Shown: in pieces, positions 12,154-24,302 of the stretch | How positions within the stretch are numbered: position 1 is the first letter of the stretch | Layout of the letters: the number at the start of each line of letters is the position of its first letter | Assembly (NCBI RefSeq): GCF_026210795.1 | Contig: NC_089449.1 | Location: 1,116,001-1,180,000 of the forward strand | Direction: 5' to 3' | Length of the DNA: 64,000 bases | Source: Rhizophagus irregularis | Lineage: Eukaryota; Glomeromycota; Glomeromycetes; Glomerales; Glomeraceae | Made by a program: the position numbers and the translations under genes | Notes under the pieces: model-generated | The model's database searches: none | Told to the model about the DNA's origin: nothing | What the model saw: only the letters and a program-made list of their open reading frames with translations

Positions 12154-13340
12154 TTTTTTTTAAATTATCTCGCAAAGAAAAAATAAAAAGTTTCGATGGT
12201 TCTTTTTTTTTATCAAAAGGATTCGACCCATTTATATACTGAATATCATTCACGTAAGAAATGAAAAATTTTCATTAAAAAAATGAAAAAGAATTGGCAA
12301 TATTAGTCGCCGTAACTATTTATAGTCATGGTTAGTTATATTGATACTTATTGTACTGTAGTTGAACACAATTTCTTAGCGTTATCATTACGCAAGTTTA
12401 ACGTTCAATCCTAAAGAGGAGTCAAGTAGAAAATCGACGTCAATTAGTATTAAAAATTAAGGTAAAAATTGCAAATCATCTACTAATTATGAATGGATCA
12501 TCTAATTCTTAGCCCAAAATCTTGCTTTTTTTGGTATTAACTGATAGTGTTATTTTTATATAAAGTTGATACTAAAATTAACTTATGATGCAATAGATTG
12601 TATTTTTGATTGTATTTTTTGTGTTTGAAAAGGGGCTTTGATTAAACGTTATTCATTTTTGGAAATATGAAACACTTGCAGATTATTTTCAAAATATTTG
12701 GAAAATTGAAAGTAAAAGTTGTTCCGATCGAAAGTTGAGATATTTCTTATTATGGCTTGATAATGACTTAATAATGTTCTTTTTATGCCGAAATTAATAT
12801 GTCGGTAGTTAATGAATCACATGACTTTTCGAAATTTTGTATTCCTTTATTTTCCTCCATTTTCAAATTACTGAAAAATGGTTTTTTTTTAATATGATTC
12901 CAAATGTCCAAATGTTCAAATGTCCATTACAAAACTCAAATATCTAAATATCTTTTTTATTTTGTTTTTATTTTGAAAGAAATTTCTAATTCCCAATTAT
13001 GGTATTTTAATTAATAGGAGGTTTACATATTTGATGAATTATAAATTTCGGTAAATTTATTTAAAGTTAGTATTACTGTTTACCCTTTTGATATACTACT
13101 TTTATTAACATACTGAAGCCACGTTATACTTGACACCGACATTTTTAATTACCGAGATTTTTAATTAAGTTTATTTTAGCCTTATTTAGTGTTTTACACC
13201 GAAGATTAACTCCGAATATTTAGATCACGTGATATTTTGGTTATGACATTGGTTTATTATTTCTTTTTAAAAAGAGCCTCAAAAGTCTCATTCTCATTAT
13301 TATATGAACGAAGTTTCATGTTTCATATTAATAAATATTA
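12154..13340. other. Intergenic between paralogues A and B
   Basis: No gene seen. It holds the upstream region of paralogue A, AT tracts and short words such as CCGACATTTTTAATTACCGA near 13136, which look repeat-derived. No complete element can be delimited. Confidence 0.4.
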
Positions 13341-13439
13341 ATTTCTTTTAATTAGGAATGGTTACTTTGGATGATTATTTTTTCACTACGAGAGATTTGT
13401 ACAAAGGAAGTAATATAGGTGAATATATTATAATAAAGA

Positions 13440-14235
13440 ATTCTAATCATTTATACCGAAGTGTAGATGGATATAAAGAATTTTATTACAATTTACTTAA
13501 TATAATCACATATTTAGTTTCAATTCCGAACTGTAGATGGATAAATCGTAAAGAATTTTATTATCGTTTATTCTAGTCATATATATACTGAACTTATAGA
13601 TGGATATAAAGAATTTTATTACAATTTACTAATTACTTAATATAATCACATTTTTAGTTTCTATGCCGAACTTGTAGACGGATAAATCGTGAAAAATTTT
13701 ATTATCGAGTCATATATTTTGTTTCAATGCGAATTTATAGATGGACAAATCGTAAAGAATTATTATCGTTTATTCTAGTCATATAATTAATTTCAATACC
13801 GAACTTATAGATGGATGTAAAGAATTTTATTACAATTTATTATAATCACATTTTTAGTTTCAATTTCGAACTGTAGATGGGATATAAAGAATTTTATTAC
13901 AATTTACTAATTACTTATTATAATCACATATTTAGTTTCTATGCCGAACTGTAGACGGATATAAAGAATTTTATTACAATTTACTAATTACTTAATACAA
14001 TCACATATTTAGTTTAATGCCGAACTTGTAGATGGATAAATCGTAAAGAATTTTATTATCGAGTCATATATTTAGTTTCTATGCCGAACTGTAGACGGAT
14101 GTAAAGAATTTTATTACAATTTACTAATTACTTATTATAATCACATATTTAGCTTCTATGCCGAACTGTAGATGGATACATTGTTAAAAAATTTTATTAC
14201 AATTTACAATAATTTATTCTAGTTTCAATTCCGAA
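13440..14235. repeat. Tandem repeat, 62-80 bp unit, ~12 copies
   Basis: The unit runs AAAGAATTTTATTACAAT, then TTACTTATTATAATCACATA, then TTTAGTTTCTATGCCGAAC, then TGTAGATGG. Copies of the CCGAAC word start near 13456, 13526, 13588, 13665, 13728, 13798, 13866, 13943, 14019, 14084, 14160 and 14231. Unit length varies through small deletions. A short plus-strand ORF at 13358-13576 runs into it and is not considered a gene. Confidence 0.85.
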
Positions 14236-14405
14236 CTACCGAAACTACCGAAACTACCGAAACCGCCGAAATTACCGAAACTGGAAAACCACCGAAACTG
14301 CCAAAAACTGTAAAAACTGCCGAAAACTACCAGAAATTACCGAAACTGTCAGAAATTACCGAAACTTCCAGAAATTGTCAAAACTACCAAAATTTTCAAA
14401 ACTAA
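14230..14405. repeat. Microsatellite-like CCGAAACTA tract
   Basis: A 9-mer, ACCGAAACT with variants (CTGCCGAAA, CTACCAGAA, CTGTCAGAA), is repeated and degenerates to the right. It begins where the previous tandem repeat ends and probably arose from its CCGAAC word. It ends just before the stop codon of paralogue B. Confidence 0.75.
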
Positions 14406-14433
14406 TTTACTTATTTATTTTATTGTTTTTTTT

Positions 14434-15532
14434 TTAAACATTCTCAACACTCCCATTATCATCATAATCATTATTAATTTTTGGTTCCTTTTTTTTATTC
14501 CTCCTAATACTCTTATTACTCTTCCTTTCAGTTTCTCTATCAGCTATTTCTTCCTTATGTATTCTTAAATACTTAAGTAATACATAAGTTGAAATTAACC
14601 AACTAATTGTCATAATTATACTAAAAAATTCGCTCGAGATAAACATTTTACACCTATAACCTTGAGGTCCCCAATTTGAATCATTACAATTTAAACTTGT
14701 TCCTGAGAATACTGGTTTTAAATTTGTAAGACCTGAAAAGATGATAGATATATCATATTATTACTACTATTATAATTATAATAATTTAATTGAAAAATTG
14801 AAAATATATAAAAAACTTACTGACTGTAAACCAAATTGCTAAATAAAAACTAAATAAATAAAATAAATAAAAATAAATTATTAAAAATATTAAAAAATCA
14901 TGTACAAGTAAAAAGGTAATTTATAAATTATAATACTTTACAGTTCATAATATTTGTCTCTAAATAAAATTGGTGATTTATTAAACCTTTTCCAAAAGAA
15001 TTCTATTCATAAATTAAAAAAAAAAAAGATTATGAATTTTTTAAAAATATATATATAACAAATTATAATAATAATGACTCACGTGGACCAAGCAAGGTTA
15101 ATATTATTACAATGTAATAAAATATTTTAATTCCATGAACACTAAAATGATTGAAAAAAAAAATAATTAAAAAAAATAAATTAACTTTAACTAAAAAAAA
15201 AATACTTTAACTAAAATAAATATATATTTAACTAAAACTTTAATATTTCACTTACATATTCATATCTTCAAAATAGACGGACCATGAAACATTGCCATCC
15301 GAGCTCAACGGTGCCGAATTATTTACATTAGGAAATGAGAATTGTTCCCTATTAGCACGAAATGCCAATAGTTGAGCTATTTCTATTATTAGAACATAAA
15401 CAAAATATATATATATAAATTTGCTAACTTTTTTTTTTAAAAAAAAAGAAAAAAAAATTTACCTAAACCGATTATTATCAATAAGATAATGAATTGAATA
15501 TACCTTGTAATTGTTAATAATTTGTAAAACAT
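14434..15532 (-). CDS. Tetraspan membrane protein, paralogue B (six exons)
   Basis: Exons 15532-15463, 15382-15256, 15141-15083, 15002-14942, 14849-14821 and 14732-14434 join to 214 codons plus stop. Intron phases are 1,2,1,2,1, the same as paralogue A. Aligning pieces include GEIAQLLAFRANRE with A's GEITQLVFFKRYK, VHGIKIFYYIVIILTLLG with RHGIKYFYYVVIVITLIY, and LTNLKPVFSGTSLNC with FTNIYPIYFDGSLNC. Four hydrophobic segments lie at about residues 3-24, 67-85, 106-118 and 150-172. The cytosolic-looking tail is long and charged (RETERKSNKSIRRNKKK). Exons 3 (59 bp) and 5 (29 bp) have the same length in A and B. Function unknown. Confidence 0.82.
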
Positions 15533-16341
15533 TTTATTCTAAAAATTATTGATAAATTATTTAATTTTATCGTAAAAAAATGTAAAATTGTATTCTTATA
15601 TAATTTTCCATAAATTATGAAACGGATTTCCCCGTATAATAAAATGATTTTTTTTTTTTAAAACAAACATGATTAACATGATTAACGAACGCCCTCTAAA
15701 TAAAAAAGTAGTTACCGCAATCATTTTCCATGTAGTAAAAAAAAAAAGCTTAGTCCCTTTTTTTTACCTTCTAAGGTCATTGTTACGTCATTTTATAAAT
15801 AACTTGCATAACAACCCTAAACTAATTTTAATTGGTCAGAAATTGTTACAAAACGACGGGATAAATTTGGCGGGAAGACGGAAGTACTACTGAAGTACGA
15901 CTGCGTAAAAAATTCTACTCCTTTTGAAAATATCAATGACAAAAAATATATATAAATAATAATAATTTTATAATAATCGTAACGACAAGGTTTGATGATC
16001 AGAACTTTCGACATTTCCTTCATTTCCTTTTCTTGATTTTTCCCACACAAAGTTATTTATATATTTGAATGATTTCCTTTTTCATTTATATTTACTGTAT
16101 ATAATTAAATTCTTTCGAGTTAAAGTATTGTACGAGATAAGGAGATAAAGGTTTGTTTGTAATTGTGTAAACGCCAAATAATTAAAACATTCCAATTAAA
16201 AGTACTCTAATTGTTTTACGTTCCGAGATCGACAAATTCGTGTTTCTAGAAATTTATAATTAATTTATGACGCAAAATTCCAAACGTTAACAAGTTTAAC
16301 CTCATTTTTATTAATTTTATACATATTGTCTCAAATTACAA
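15533..16341. other. Intergenic between paralogues B and C
   Basis: Upstream region of paralogue B. Short overlapping ORFs on both strands near 15670-16050 show no coding character. No repeat recognised. Confidence 0.4.
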
Positions 16342-17350
16342 TTATATACTAGTATATTCAACTTTGTTATTATTATTTAATAACTTTGATTTTAATTTTT
16401 CAAAATAATCAAACCAAATTTCATCCCAATCTAATAAACAAGCCCAACCTAACCAAAATAGTATGATCGGATTTAATAAAGCTAACATAATATCCAAAAG
16501 TCTTAATTTACATAACGTGAATAATAAATTTGAAATGATTGGATTCTTTGCCGTGTTACATTTCCATGGAAATTTTGCTAATGGTTCCGCGTTAAATATT
16601 ACCATCCTAATTGCCAAAGCGACTTTTTTTTTTTTTCAGGATAAAAATTAAATTTGTTAGTTTTGTAAGTTAAAATATAAATTTAAAAATGTATTAAAGA
16701 TATATTTACAATAATAAAACGACCAAAGAATTGCTAGTATTCTACAAAGATCGTAATTTAATAAATTTTAGTAAATAATTTTAGTCAAACTTTAATTCTT
16801 TATTTATATATACACATATATATATATGCTTACAAATAATGAGCTCCTATTTCATCACCGTTCTGTCTTGTGCTCTTCCATCCAAATTTGACAAATGAGT
16901 GAGCTAGAAATCAATAAAGTATTTTAAAATATTTCCCATATGATCACAATAACTTCATAGTCATTAACTTCATAGTCAATAACTTACCTGAATAACATAT
17001 CGCTCCTATAACTAAACAGAGGTATCTGAAATTTGATAGGATTTTATTAATAAAGTTTATTTATAGTTTGATAGTAATGTGCATAATTTCATTTTACTAT
17101 TTTTACTTACAATACAGAACTATCATCATTGATTTTATTTATATTCTTTTGACTATATGCTGGTGATTCAACTTCAATCAAATCCAAAAGTGCGAATAAT
17201 CTTATGTCTAAAATTCGATTAAAAATAACCAACGAATCAAAATTTATTTTCTAAAAATAATTCTTAAAATTGTAACCACATCAACTCACGTGTTATTCCG
17301 CACATTATAAGATAAATAATATATAAAACTCGAAGGAATAATACTATCAT
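16342..17350 (-). CDS. Tetraspan membrane protein, paralogue C (six exons)
   Basis: Exons 17350-17290, 17207-17111, 17025-16988, 16903-16834, 16741-16710 and 16622-16342 join in phases 1,2,1,2,1 to 192 codons plus stop. Identity to A and B is low, but exon number, phases, similar exon sizes (exon 4 is 70 bp as in A) and the helix pattern are shared: FLRVLYIIYLIMCGI, LCLVIGAICY, LILAILWSFYY and a last long hydrophobic stretch (LLDIMLALLNPIILFWLGW). Exon 3 is 21 bp shorter than in A and B. The acceptor of exon 6 follows a polypurine run rather than a polypyrimidine tract, which is unusual. Tail DWDEIWFDYF then a Lys/Asn-rich end. Function unknown. Confidence 0.72.
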
Positions 17351-17600
17351 TTTTTTTTTTGCTTCGTATTTTTTTAAAAAAGAGATTTTTTTTTATCGAG
17401 TAAGAACAAAAAGTAAGAGTCACAAATTGCTTAGACCAAGAGCAGCGCCGCATTTATTTCTTTAAATTTCTTATAACGTTTCACAGTATGATGATAGTCG
17501 ATTAACTTATTAGTATGCCGATGCCGATAACAAATTGTGATTTAAGCCACAATGAAATTATTAGGCAGCAGCAGGGTAAGAGCAGGTAAGTTAATAATTA

Positions 17601-17797
17601 TAGTCAACTCTCTATTAATGCACCCCCCCCCCCCCTTGGGACCACATAAAATTATGCATTTAAAGAGGGAGTGCATTATACTTTATACACAGTGAAATCA
17701 TTATGAATCATATAATTTTGGGACTGAACTAAAAGGTGCATGTGCGAAGGGTATATAATATAATGGGTGCATTTACGCATTTATAGAGAGTTGACTG
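17601..17797. mobile_element. MITE with TA duplication, CAGTCAACTCTC termini
   Basis: The left end TAGTCAACTCTCTATTAATG and the right end (reverse-complemented) CAGTCAACTCTCTATAAATG form inverted repeats of about 24 bp. TA dinucleotides flank both ends (17599-17600, 17798-17799), as expected for Tc1/mariner-pogo-type elements. A run of 14 C follows the left repeat. No coding capacity. Its ends are close to those of the larger element at 41303-42263. Confidence 0.85.
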
Positions 17798-18293
17798 TAC
17801 TGACTATACTTCTTTTATTGATTAAAATAGTTTGTTAGCATCGTTATTATGTATTAGATATGTAATAATAAAAAAAAGCGTAAATTTTCAAAAGCCGTAA
17901 ATTATAAAATCGACAATATAAAAAAATCTATGATCAAAAAAATATAATATGAAGAATTAATTAAATTTAAAATTAAAATTAAATTAATTGATATTTGATT
18001 TGATTTGATTAGAATAAATTGAGTATAGAAAAATTCTTTTAAATTTTTTTGCTTTATTTTTAGATTCAATTTCTTTTTTAGAATCAAAACAATATTCTAA
18101 ACCAACCGATTTAATTTAAAGACCATGACGTTATTAATATTTTATTTCAGGTATCGTAGTATAGAAAACAGCTACTATTTTTTTCCTATTATGTATGGTT
18201 TGTGCTTTTAGTCTCTTGAATAAAAAAGGCATAACTTCTATGAAGCAGATTGAATGATCATCAAAACACTTGCCAATATATTAAAATATGATT

Positions 18294-18525
18294 TACCGTC
18301 AAGCACTGCATAAAATACCTCCCTTTTGGGCGTACCCTCACTTTAAAAGATCCGGGTATTCTACTAGATATAAAAATTACCTTAATTCTGGTTACAAGCT
18401 TAATTCTGGTCAACATTATACTGTACCCCTCATATAATACCCGGCATCTCATGAAATACCCGTGGGTATTATTCAATTTTTTTAAATCAAGTATTTTGGG
18501 ATATTTCATGCAGTGCTAAACGGTA
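18294..18525. mobile_element. MITE with TACCGT...AGCACTGCAT inverted repeats
   Basis: The left TACCGTCAAGCACTGCATAA and the right, reverse-complemented, TACCGTTTAGCACTGCATGA begin inverted repeats of roughly 30 bp. The interior contains several TACCC/GGGTA words and no gene. Terminal TA suggests Tc1/mariner-type insertion. The element at 54341-54654 also begins TACCGT and has similar interior words. Confidence 0.8.
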
Positions 18526-18759
18526 GATTTAGAATACCTAACCTAATCCTAATATTTTCCTAATCGTACTCTTAATGATAATAGAGTAGCGGCTCCTTAC
18601 GAATTCGTGTCTCATTTATATTAAAAAATAAAAATTTCGTAATACTATATATTACATTTTAAAAAAATATTAATTACGCAATCTTTGATTACGTAGATCA
18701 CGTAAAGGTTTTAATTCGCATTTGACCTTTATTCGTACTTTTTAACAACGTAAATTATG

Positions 18760-18952
18760 CCCTGTAAAAAATCTGATCCGTGTTTTATCTTTCCATGTTT
18801 TTTCCGTGAATGTATCATTTTCATGGAATTTATAGCCTTAAATCATGGAAATTTTCATCTCGCTAACACGGATATCCGTATCATTTTCACGGAATTTTTA
18901 CGGAAGACACGGAGAAATAATGGAAATATTCGGATAAAAATTTTTTATAGGG
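18760..18952. mobile_element. Small inverted-repeat element, CCCTGTAAAAAAT ends
   Basis: The left CCCTGTAAAAAATCTGATCC pairs with the right, reverse-complemented, CCCTATAAAAAATTTTTATC. Internal CCGTG/CACGG and CATGGAA/TTCCATG words are also symmetric. A plus-strand ORF of 85 codons across it is a by-product. A flanking ATG on each side may be a 3-bp duplication. Confidence 0.65.
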
Positions 18953-19880
18953 ATGTAAATACTGTAATTTTCATAAATAATTACGTAAAAATGTACTTTT
19001 TTTTTGATTTTTAATTAAAAAACATATCGTAAATTTATACATATAATATTAATTTTTTCATAAAATTATTTATGCGAAAATAAGAAATTTTTTTTTAAAA
19101 GAGGTTTGCTAACTTGTCCCCTGGGTTAAATATAAACCTGGGTTAAATCATCCGCCCTAAAAATTTATATTTTACGTGATTTTTTTTTGCCAATCATTTT
19201 TTTTTTTTAAAAAAAATTTCATAAAAATCATTTCATTATGGGAGCATTAATGATCAAGTTTTCTTACATTTTTGACAATTGTCTCTTACAGTCTTACATT
19301 TTGATTGTGACCATAATTTACATTTTTTTTTTTGGAAATTTGGGCAAAATTACGACTTTACTAAAACATACCATCATTGGTGCTCAACACCATAGTATGT
19401 GTTTTCACAAAATTATGGCCTAAATCAAAGAAGTTGCTCTAATTAAAATTACTCAGCATCCTCAAAACTGGTCAGAAAAAAGGTTTAATTAGTACTATTC
19501 TTATTTTTTTATGCTGCAAATATTGCAAAATAAAAAAAAATTGAAAAACTTAGAAAATATAAGTGAAATATATGCTACAGCATTAATTATTGTAATGTGA
19601 AATATAATTATTACATTATTAGTATCAATTTAACCAGATTATTTATAAAATTAACATTATTAAATTTTAATTTGTATACTGTATATTTGCATTAATAAAT
19701 TCATTATTGTAACATTAAAATTTTAACTCATTAAAAAAAATCCTTAATTAATAATTTTTATTATATAACTTGATATAGTTTTGATTTACATAGTTAACAG
19801 CGCACCCCAATTATACGTGCACACACATTTAAATATTCGCAAAAAAAATTTTAATTCAATTTCAGAAAAACTTTAATTTC
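18953..19880. other. Intergenic, AT-rich
   Basis: No gene called. 19230-19470 has short frames in several phases but nothing recognisable. The doublet CTGGGTTAAA at 19120-19150 is a minor direct repeat. Confidence 0.4.
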
Positions 19881-19894
19881 TCTTATTCGACATG

Positions 19895-20560
19895 AAAAGT
19901 TGACACAATAATTATCTCAATGATTTCTACTGAGCTACTTGATTTTATATCTAACATATTTACAGGAATTCACGACTCTATCACCTTTGATGGTATCAAT
20001 ATAATTGCAGTAGGAAATCTCGCTCAACTTCCCTCCATCACCGGCCAAACCGTCTTCCGTGCTACAAATTGAATCTATTTTATCTGTTATCCCTAAATCT
20101 CCTTAACATCAACATGATAACATGACATTCTACCAACTTTTAGAGAGGTACGGATAAACGATAAACAATATCTCCTCACAAATAAGAACACCAAACCACA
20201 ATCAACACACTACCACCCACATCATCGGATTTAAAGAAACTACCTAATAAATCAACACATTACCATCCACATCACCGGATTTAAGAAAACTGCCTAATAA
20301 AATCAACCCACTTATCTATAACTTGCTTCCTATTCCCCCAACCAGTTCCTGCAACAAAACTTCTTTGTGCTCATTGTCCATAAGACCCAAGGATTGAAAG
20401 AAGATCACCCTGGCAACATTTTCTCCTCACGTCACCCTCGGTGAGTATTCCATGTGGGATAATGTCAGTATATCTCATCTCGATAGGTCAGCGTTTATAG
20501 TTGACCCTAACGCATACCATACTACCAACCTACACATAATGTGCAAGATATGGTCGTTAG
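19895..20560 (+). pseudogene. Helitron/Pif1-type helicase remnant
   Basis: Around 19900-20070 the plus strand reads VDTIIISMISTELLDFI, then IHDSITFDGINIIAVGNLAQ, then LPSITGQTVFRAT. This is the Walker-B and sensor region of Pif1-like helicases (IDE.SM...LLD.I, then GD.AQLPP in intact relatives). At 20350-20400 a second piece contains FFVLIVHKTQGL, the late Pif1 motif before the LSR box, followed by stops. Between them two 60-bp-type duplications (ATCAACACACTACC...CACATCATCGGAT) interrupt the frame. The canonical DE of Walker B reads TI, GD reads GN, and stops occur throughout, so this is dead. Such helicases come from Helitron transposons or lineage-expanded Pif1 genes; the sequence does not distinguish them. 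Confidence 0.75.
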
Positions 20561-22900
20561 AAGATAATAAAATCATTTGTGTATTTTATTTGATTTTATC
20601 GAATTTTATTATCTTGAGGTAAAAGAAAGAAAAGCAGAATTTCCTTTTATTAAGAATAAAAATTCACATCACTAACCCCTTGTACCACCACGAAACGGTG
20701 CTGCGCAGCTGCGGTAGGTAACTCCTGTCGATTATTTTTGATTTTTTTCTTAAAAAAAAAAACAATCATCATCATACTCAAGCTTTTCTATTAAATAATA
20801 ATACACGAAAATGCTTTTAAACACAGCGAACTTGTACTTAAGCTTTCTATTAAATAATAATACATAAAAATACTTTTAAACACAGCAAGCTAATATACTC
20901 TTTCTAATTTCTATTCCCCCGTTAACGTGGAATACTTTCACGTATGCCTGTACAAGAATGGGCTTGCGACAAAAATCTTAAAGTATTATTGTGCAGACAA
21001 AGATATTGGAGAAGTTTTATGTAATATCAAGAAAGACCTAAAAATAATTTTCACGATTCTGTAAAACTCTAAATTTTAAAAAATTTGCAGGTACTGTATG
21101 TACAGATAGAGGCTGTGGGTAAATCGTGAAAGTATTGAACAGTACGATCCGGGAAAGTGCAATTCAAGTGAAAAAGCAATGTTTAAGATCTGTTGATTCT
21201 GAAGGAGGAGGAACCAATTACATGTCTTCCTTAAACAGTCATAAAACTTCACACTTTAATAATAGGTGATAGTGGACTTGTTCTAGATTGATGTGAGTAA
21301 CTATGTGCAAACTTTCTTTGGTTACATTTTGATTAACTCACATCATCTTATTTATTTCATTTTTTTTAGAAGTGGAAGAGAAACGCTAAGAGAAATAAAT
21401 GGACAAAACAAATGGCCAAAAATAAACTCAGTAATGAATCAACCACATTCAAAATCACCTTATAAAAAAAGAATTATACCGTTGCGATGTTGCACAAATT
21501 GTAAACGCATTGCTAACTTGGAATCAGATTTACGTACACAATCAACTAATAATCTAAATGGAATGAAATTTGTGAATGGCAAGACAGATATAATGCCATT
21601 GTTATAAATTACTTAAAGCTGAACGGCATCTTACTCAAGCTCGGCAGATCCTTTCAGAACTTTCTTCTAAAGCTAAAGCACTGAAGAAAATTTACCGGCT
21701 AGTTTTTAATCCTCACCGTTCGCCCATTCTATATATATTGTTCGTAATTTCGGTATAAATTATACCATGTATAAGTTAAACTTCGTATAAATTAAAGTAT
21801 AAGTTATAAGGTACACCGTTACACCGCTGATCACTGGATATGAGTGAGGAGGAGTCGGAAGACTATAATACATACGAAGGTGCATGTTTTGGAAAGGTCA
21901 CTTACTAATGACACTAATAATTTTATCATAATCTATGAATACAGTATTATTTTATATAGTTTTTTTTGGGCAAACTAAATCACATGATTCAATATTATTC
22001 AACGGGTTTGCCTAAAATTATCTTGATAGAAGTTACACAAACTCCCAATCTCGATATTTAAAGAGAAAAAAAGATTAAATAACAATGGTTCATTTGACGT
22101 CTGATTGGGAGTATAATACTGCAATAACTGCATAGTAATGCACTCTTACATTGTTCTCTACATGAAACTCATTGTAATTTTTTTCCATTAATGGATAATT
22201 AAATAAACGCCGAAATAGGCGAATTAGGATTAAAAATCTCATCAATTTATTTATTGCTAATTTCTTTGTTTCCGACTTTCCGCTCATTGATACAGTAGAT
22301 GAATGCCATATGAAGTTTTTAGTTGCATCTTTGGCATAAAGCATGGAATCTTTAATGAACTAATAAACGCAGCAGCATTAACGTCATTTATATCATCATC
22401 ATCCTCCTGTTATTCTACAATTAATTTGGTCTGTGCACAAATGAAATGTCACATCGTGTTGCGCACAAAAAATATCAATAATTAAAAAAAAAAAAATTAA
22501 AAAATTCCCAGAGTTTTTACAAATCTAGGTCAATTGTTTTGTTATGAGGTGATATTCTCATAACCAATATTTTTTAAACATGATTATTACCATATACAGT
22601 TTTATTAAAAATAATACAGTATAAAACGCCATCTAACCCTATTTATATAGTACCCAGGTATAACTGATATAATTATTTATGGGTAATCTAAGAAGGTAAA
22701 TTCTTTATTCTGAAAATTTCAGGTCCTTGAATAAGACCCCTTAAAAACAATACAATGAAATTTGATAATCATTCAAGGGTTTCATAATAATTATTCTTAA
22801 TTAACACCTGGTTTCTTATACATGGAATTTTATGATTATAAATTCGGGGAAGTATCAGGAAATAATGTCAATCAAACTATTAAAATATTAATGATTTACA
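20561..22900. other. Intergenic with gene-like scraps
   Basis: A direct duplication of about 65 bp lies at 20776-20900 (AAGCTTTTCTATTAAATAAT and copy). 21366-21700 carries short frames, including a Cys-containing piece RCCTNCKRIANLESDL and, in another frame, ERHLTQARQILSELSSKAK, which may be coding relics but are too broken to call. 22090-22485 has overlapping ORFs on both strands with no recognisable family. Confidence 0.35.
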
Positions 22901-24290
22901 TTCATTAGGAAATGATCATTTTTTTTGCGGAGTTATGCGATATGAAACTTTAATCTTTTAAATTTGGCGGGAGAATAAATAAGTATTTATATATATATTC
23001 ATATGATTTTTTTTATTGTTATGAAGAAAAAAAATATTTTTTATTTTTATTTTAAAATATAAATTTATTTTCTTTTTTTACTGTAAATGTACTGTAATGT
23101 GTTTTTTTTTTATAAGTGTGTCAAAATAAACATTTTTTAAATAAATCATTAAAGCATAATGACAAAATTCACAATGAATAATGGAAAAGTCAAAGATTTA
23201 CGATCTCTTTGGTTGGTCGATTAGGGTAAACAAGGTTTATCTGTGTAATGAACAACAAGTTTTTTTTTTTTTTTCCACTAATTTAATACAATACAGCTTA
23301 TAACGTATCGTCACACATTAACAATTTCCGGAAATTTATTAGATCAACGTAAAAAAATTACTTTTTTTATAAATAAATGATAAAAAAAAAAATTTTTTTC
23401 AACCTTTTTTAAAAAAAAATTTTTTTTTCTTGTTTTATAAAAAAAGGATGCAGATTTTTTGACAAAAAAAAATACATAGAGTAAAAATAAAAAGTAAAAA
23501 TTGTTTGAAAATTACTTATATATATATATATTGTAAAAAACAATTTTTTTTTTTTTGCTTTTTTTTCATTGTTGTAAAAGAAACCCTTTGCGAAATTTTT
23601 TTTTTTTTTCGTCGATTTTTTTTTTATTTTTCCTACCCCAGAATCCCCAGAATCCCCAGAATCCCTTGAGAAAAAAATTCTCCCCTCATGCTTGTACTTG
23701 AAGTACTCTTAAAATTAAATTAATTTATTATTTTATTTAACTATCATCTTTTCTTTATTTGGCGAGTCCAAATAATAAAAATAAAATAAAATCAAAATAA
23801 AATAAAATAAAATAAAAAAAGATAAACCGATATTCATTAAAAAAAAAAATATTAACAAATATTGGTGGAAAAAAAAATTTATATTACATCATATATTAGA
23901 AAATTTAGATTGTTATAGAATTTTCTTTTTTTTCTTTTTATTCTTATTTTATTTTATTTTATTTTTTTTTTCATTTTGTTTATCGAGGTAGGAAAAAATA
24001 TTTACAAATATATTTAAAAATATATTTAAAATTTTAAATATATTAAAATTTTTTAGATATTATACATATATACATTTGATTATAGAATATTTGGTTTTTT
24101 CTTTAAATACAATCCCATCAATTTTATTTATTACGACCATCATATTTTTTTCTTTACGACGAAAAAAAAAAATTTTTTCCGATATAAAAATTAGAAGACT
24201 CTTTAATTCCTTAGGTTTTCTTTTACATCCAAAAAAAATTATTTTGTAGTTTACTCGGTTTCTTTTTCTAATTCTTCTTCTTTCAAACGA
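22900..24290. other. Extremely AT-rich low-complexity block
   Basis: Long T and A runs, AAAATAAAAT-type repeats and a triplicated CCCCAGAAT near 23637-23662. No gene. It lies directly upstream of the acidic-repeat gene and may include its promoter. Confidence 0.5.
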
Positions 24291-24302
24291 ATATATTTAA
24301 TC

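Noticed and set aside
17620-17640. C-homopolymer as a G-quadruplex signal
   Set aside because: A single run of 14 C could form structures, but it lies inside a MITE and homopolymer length in assemblies is unreliable.
18757-19014. 85-codon plus-strand ORF
   Set aside because: It coincides with a small inverted-repeat element and has no coding features.
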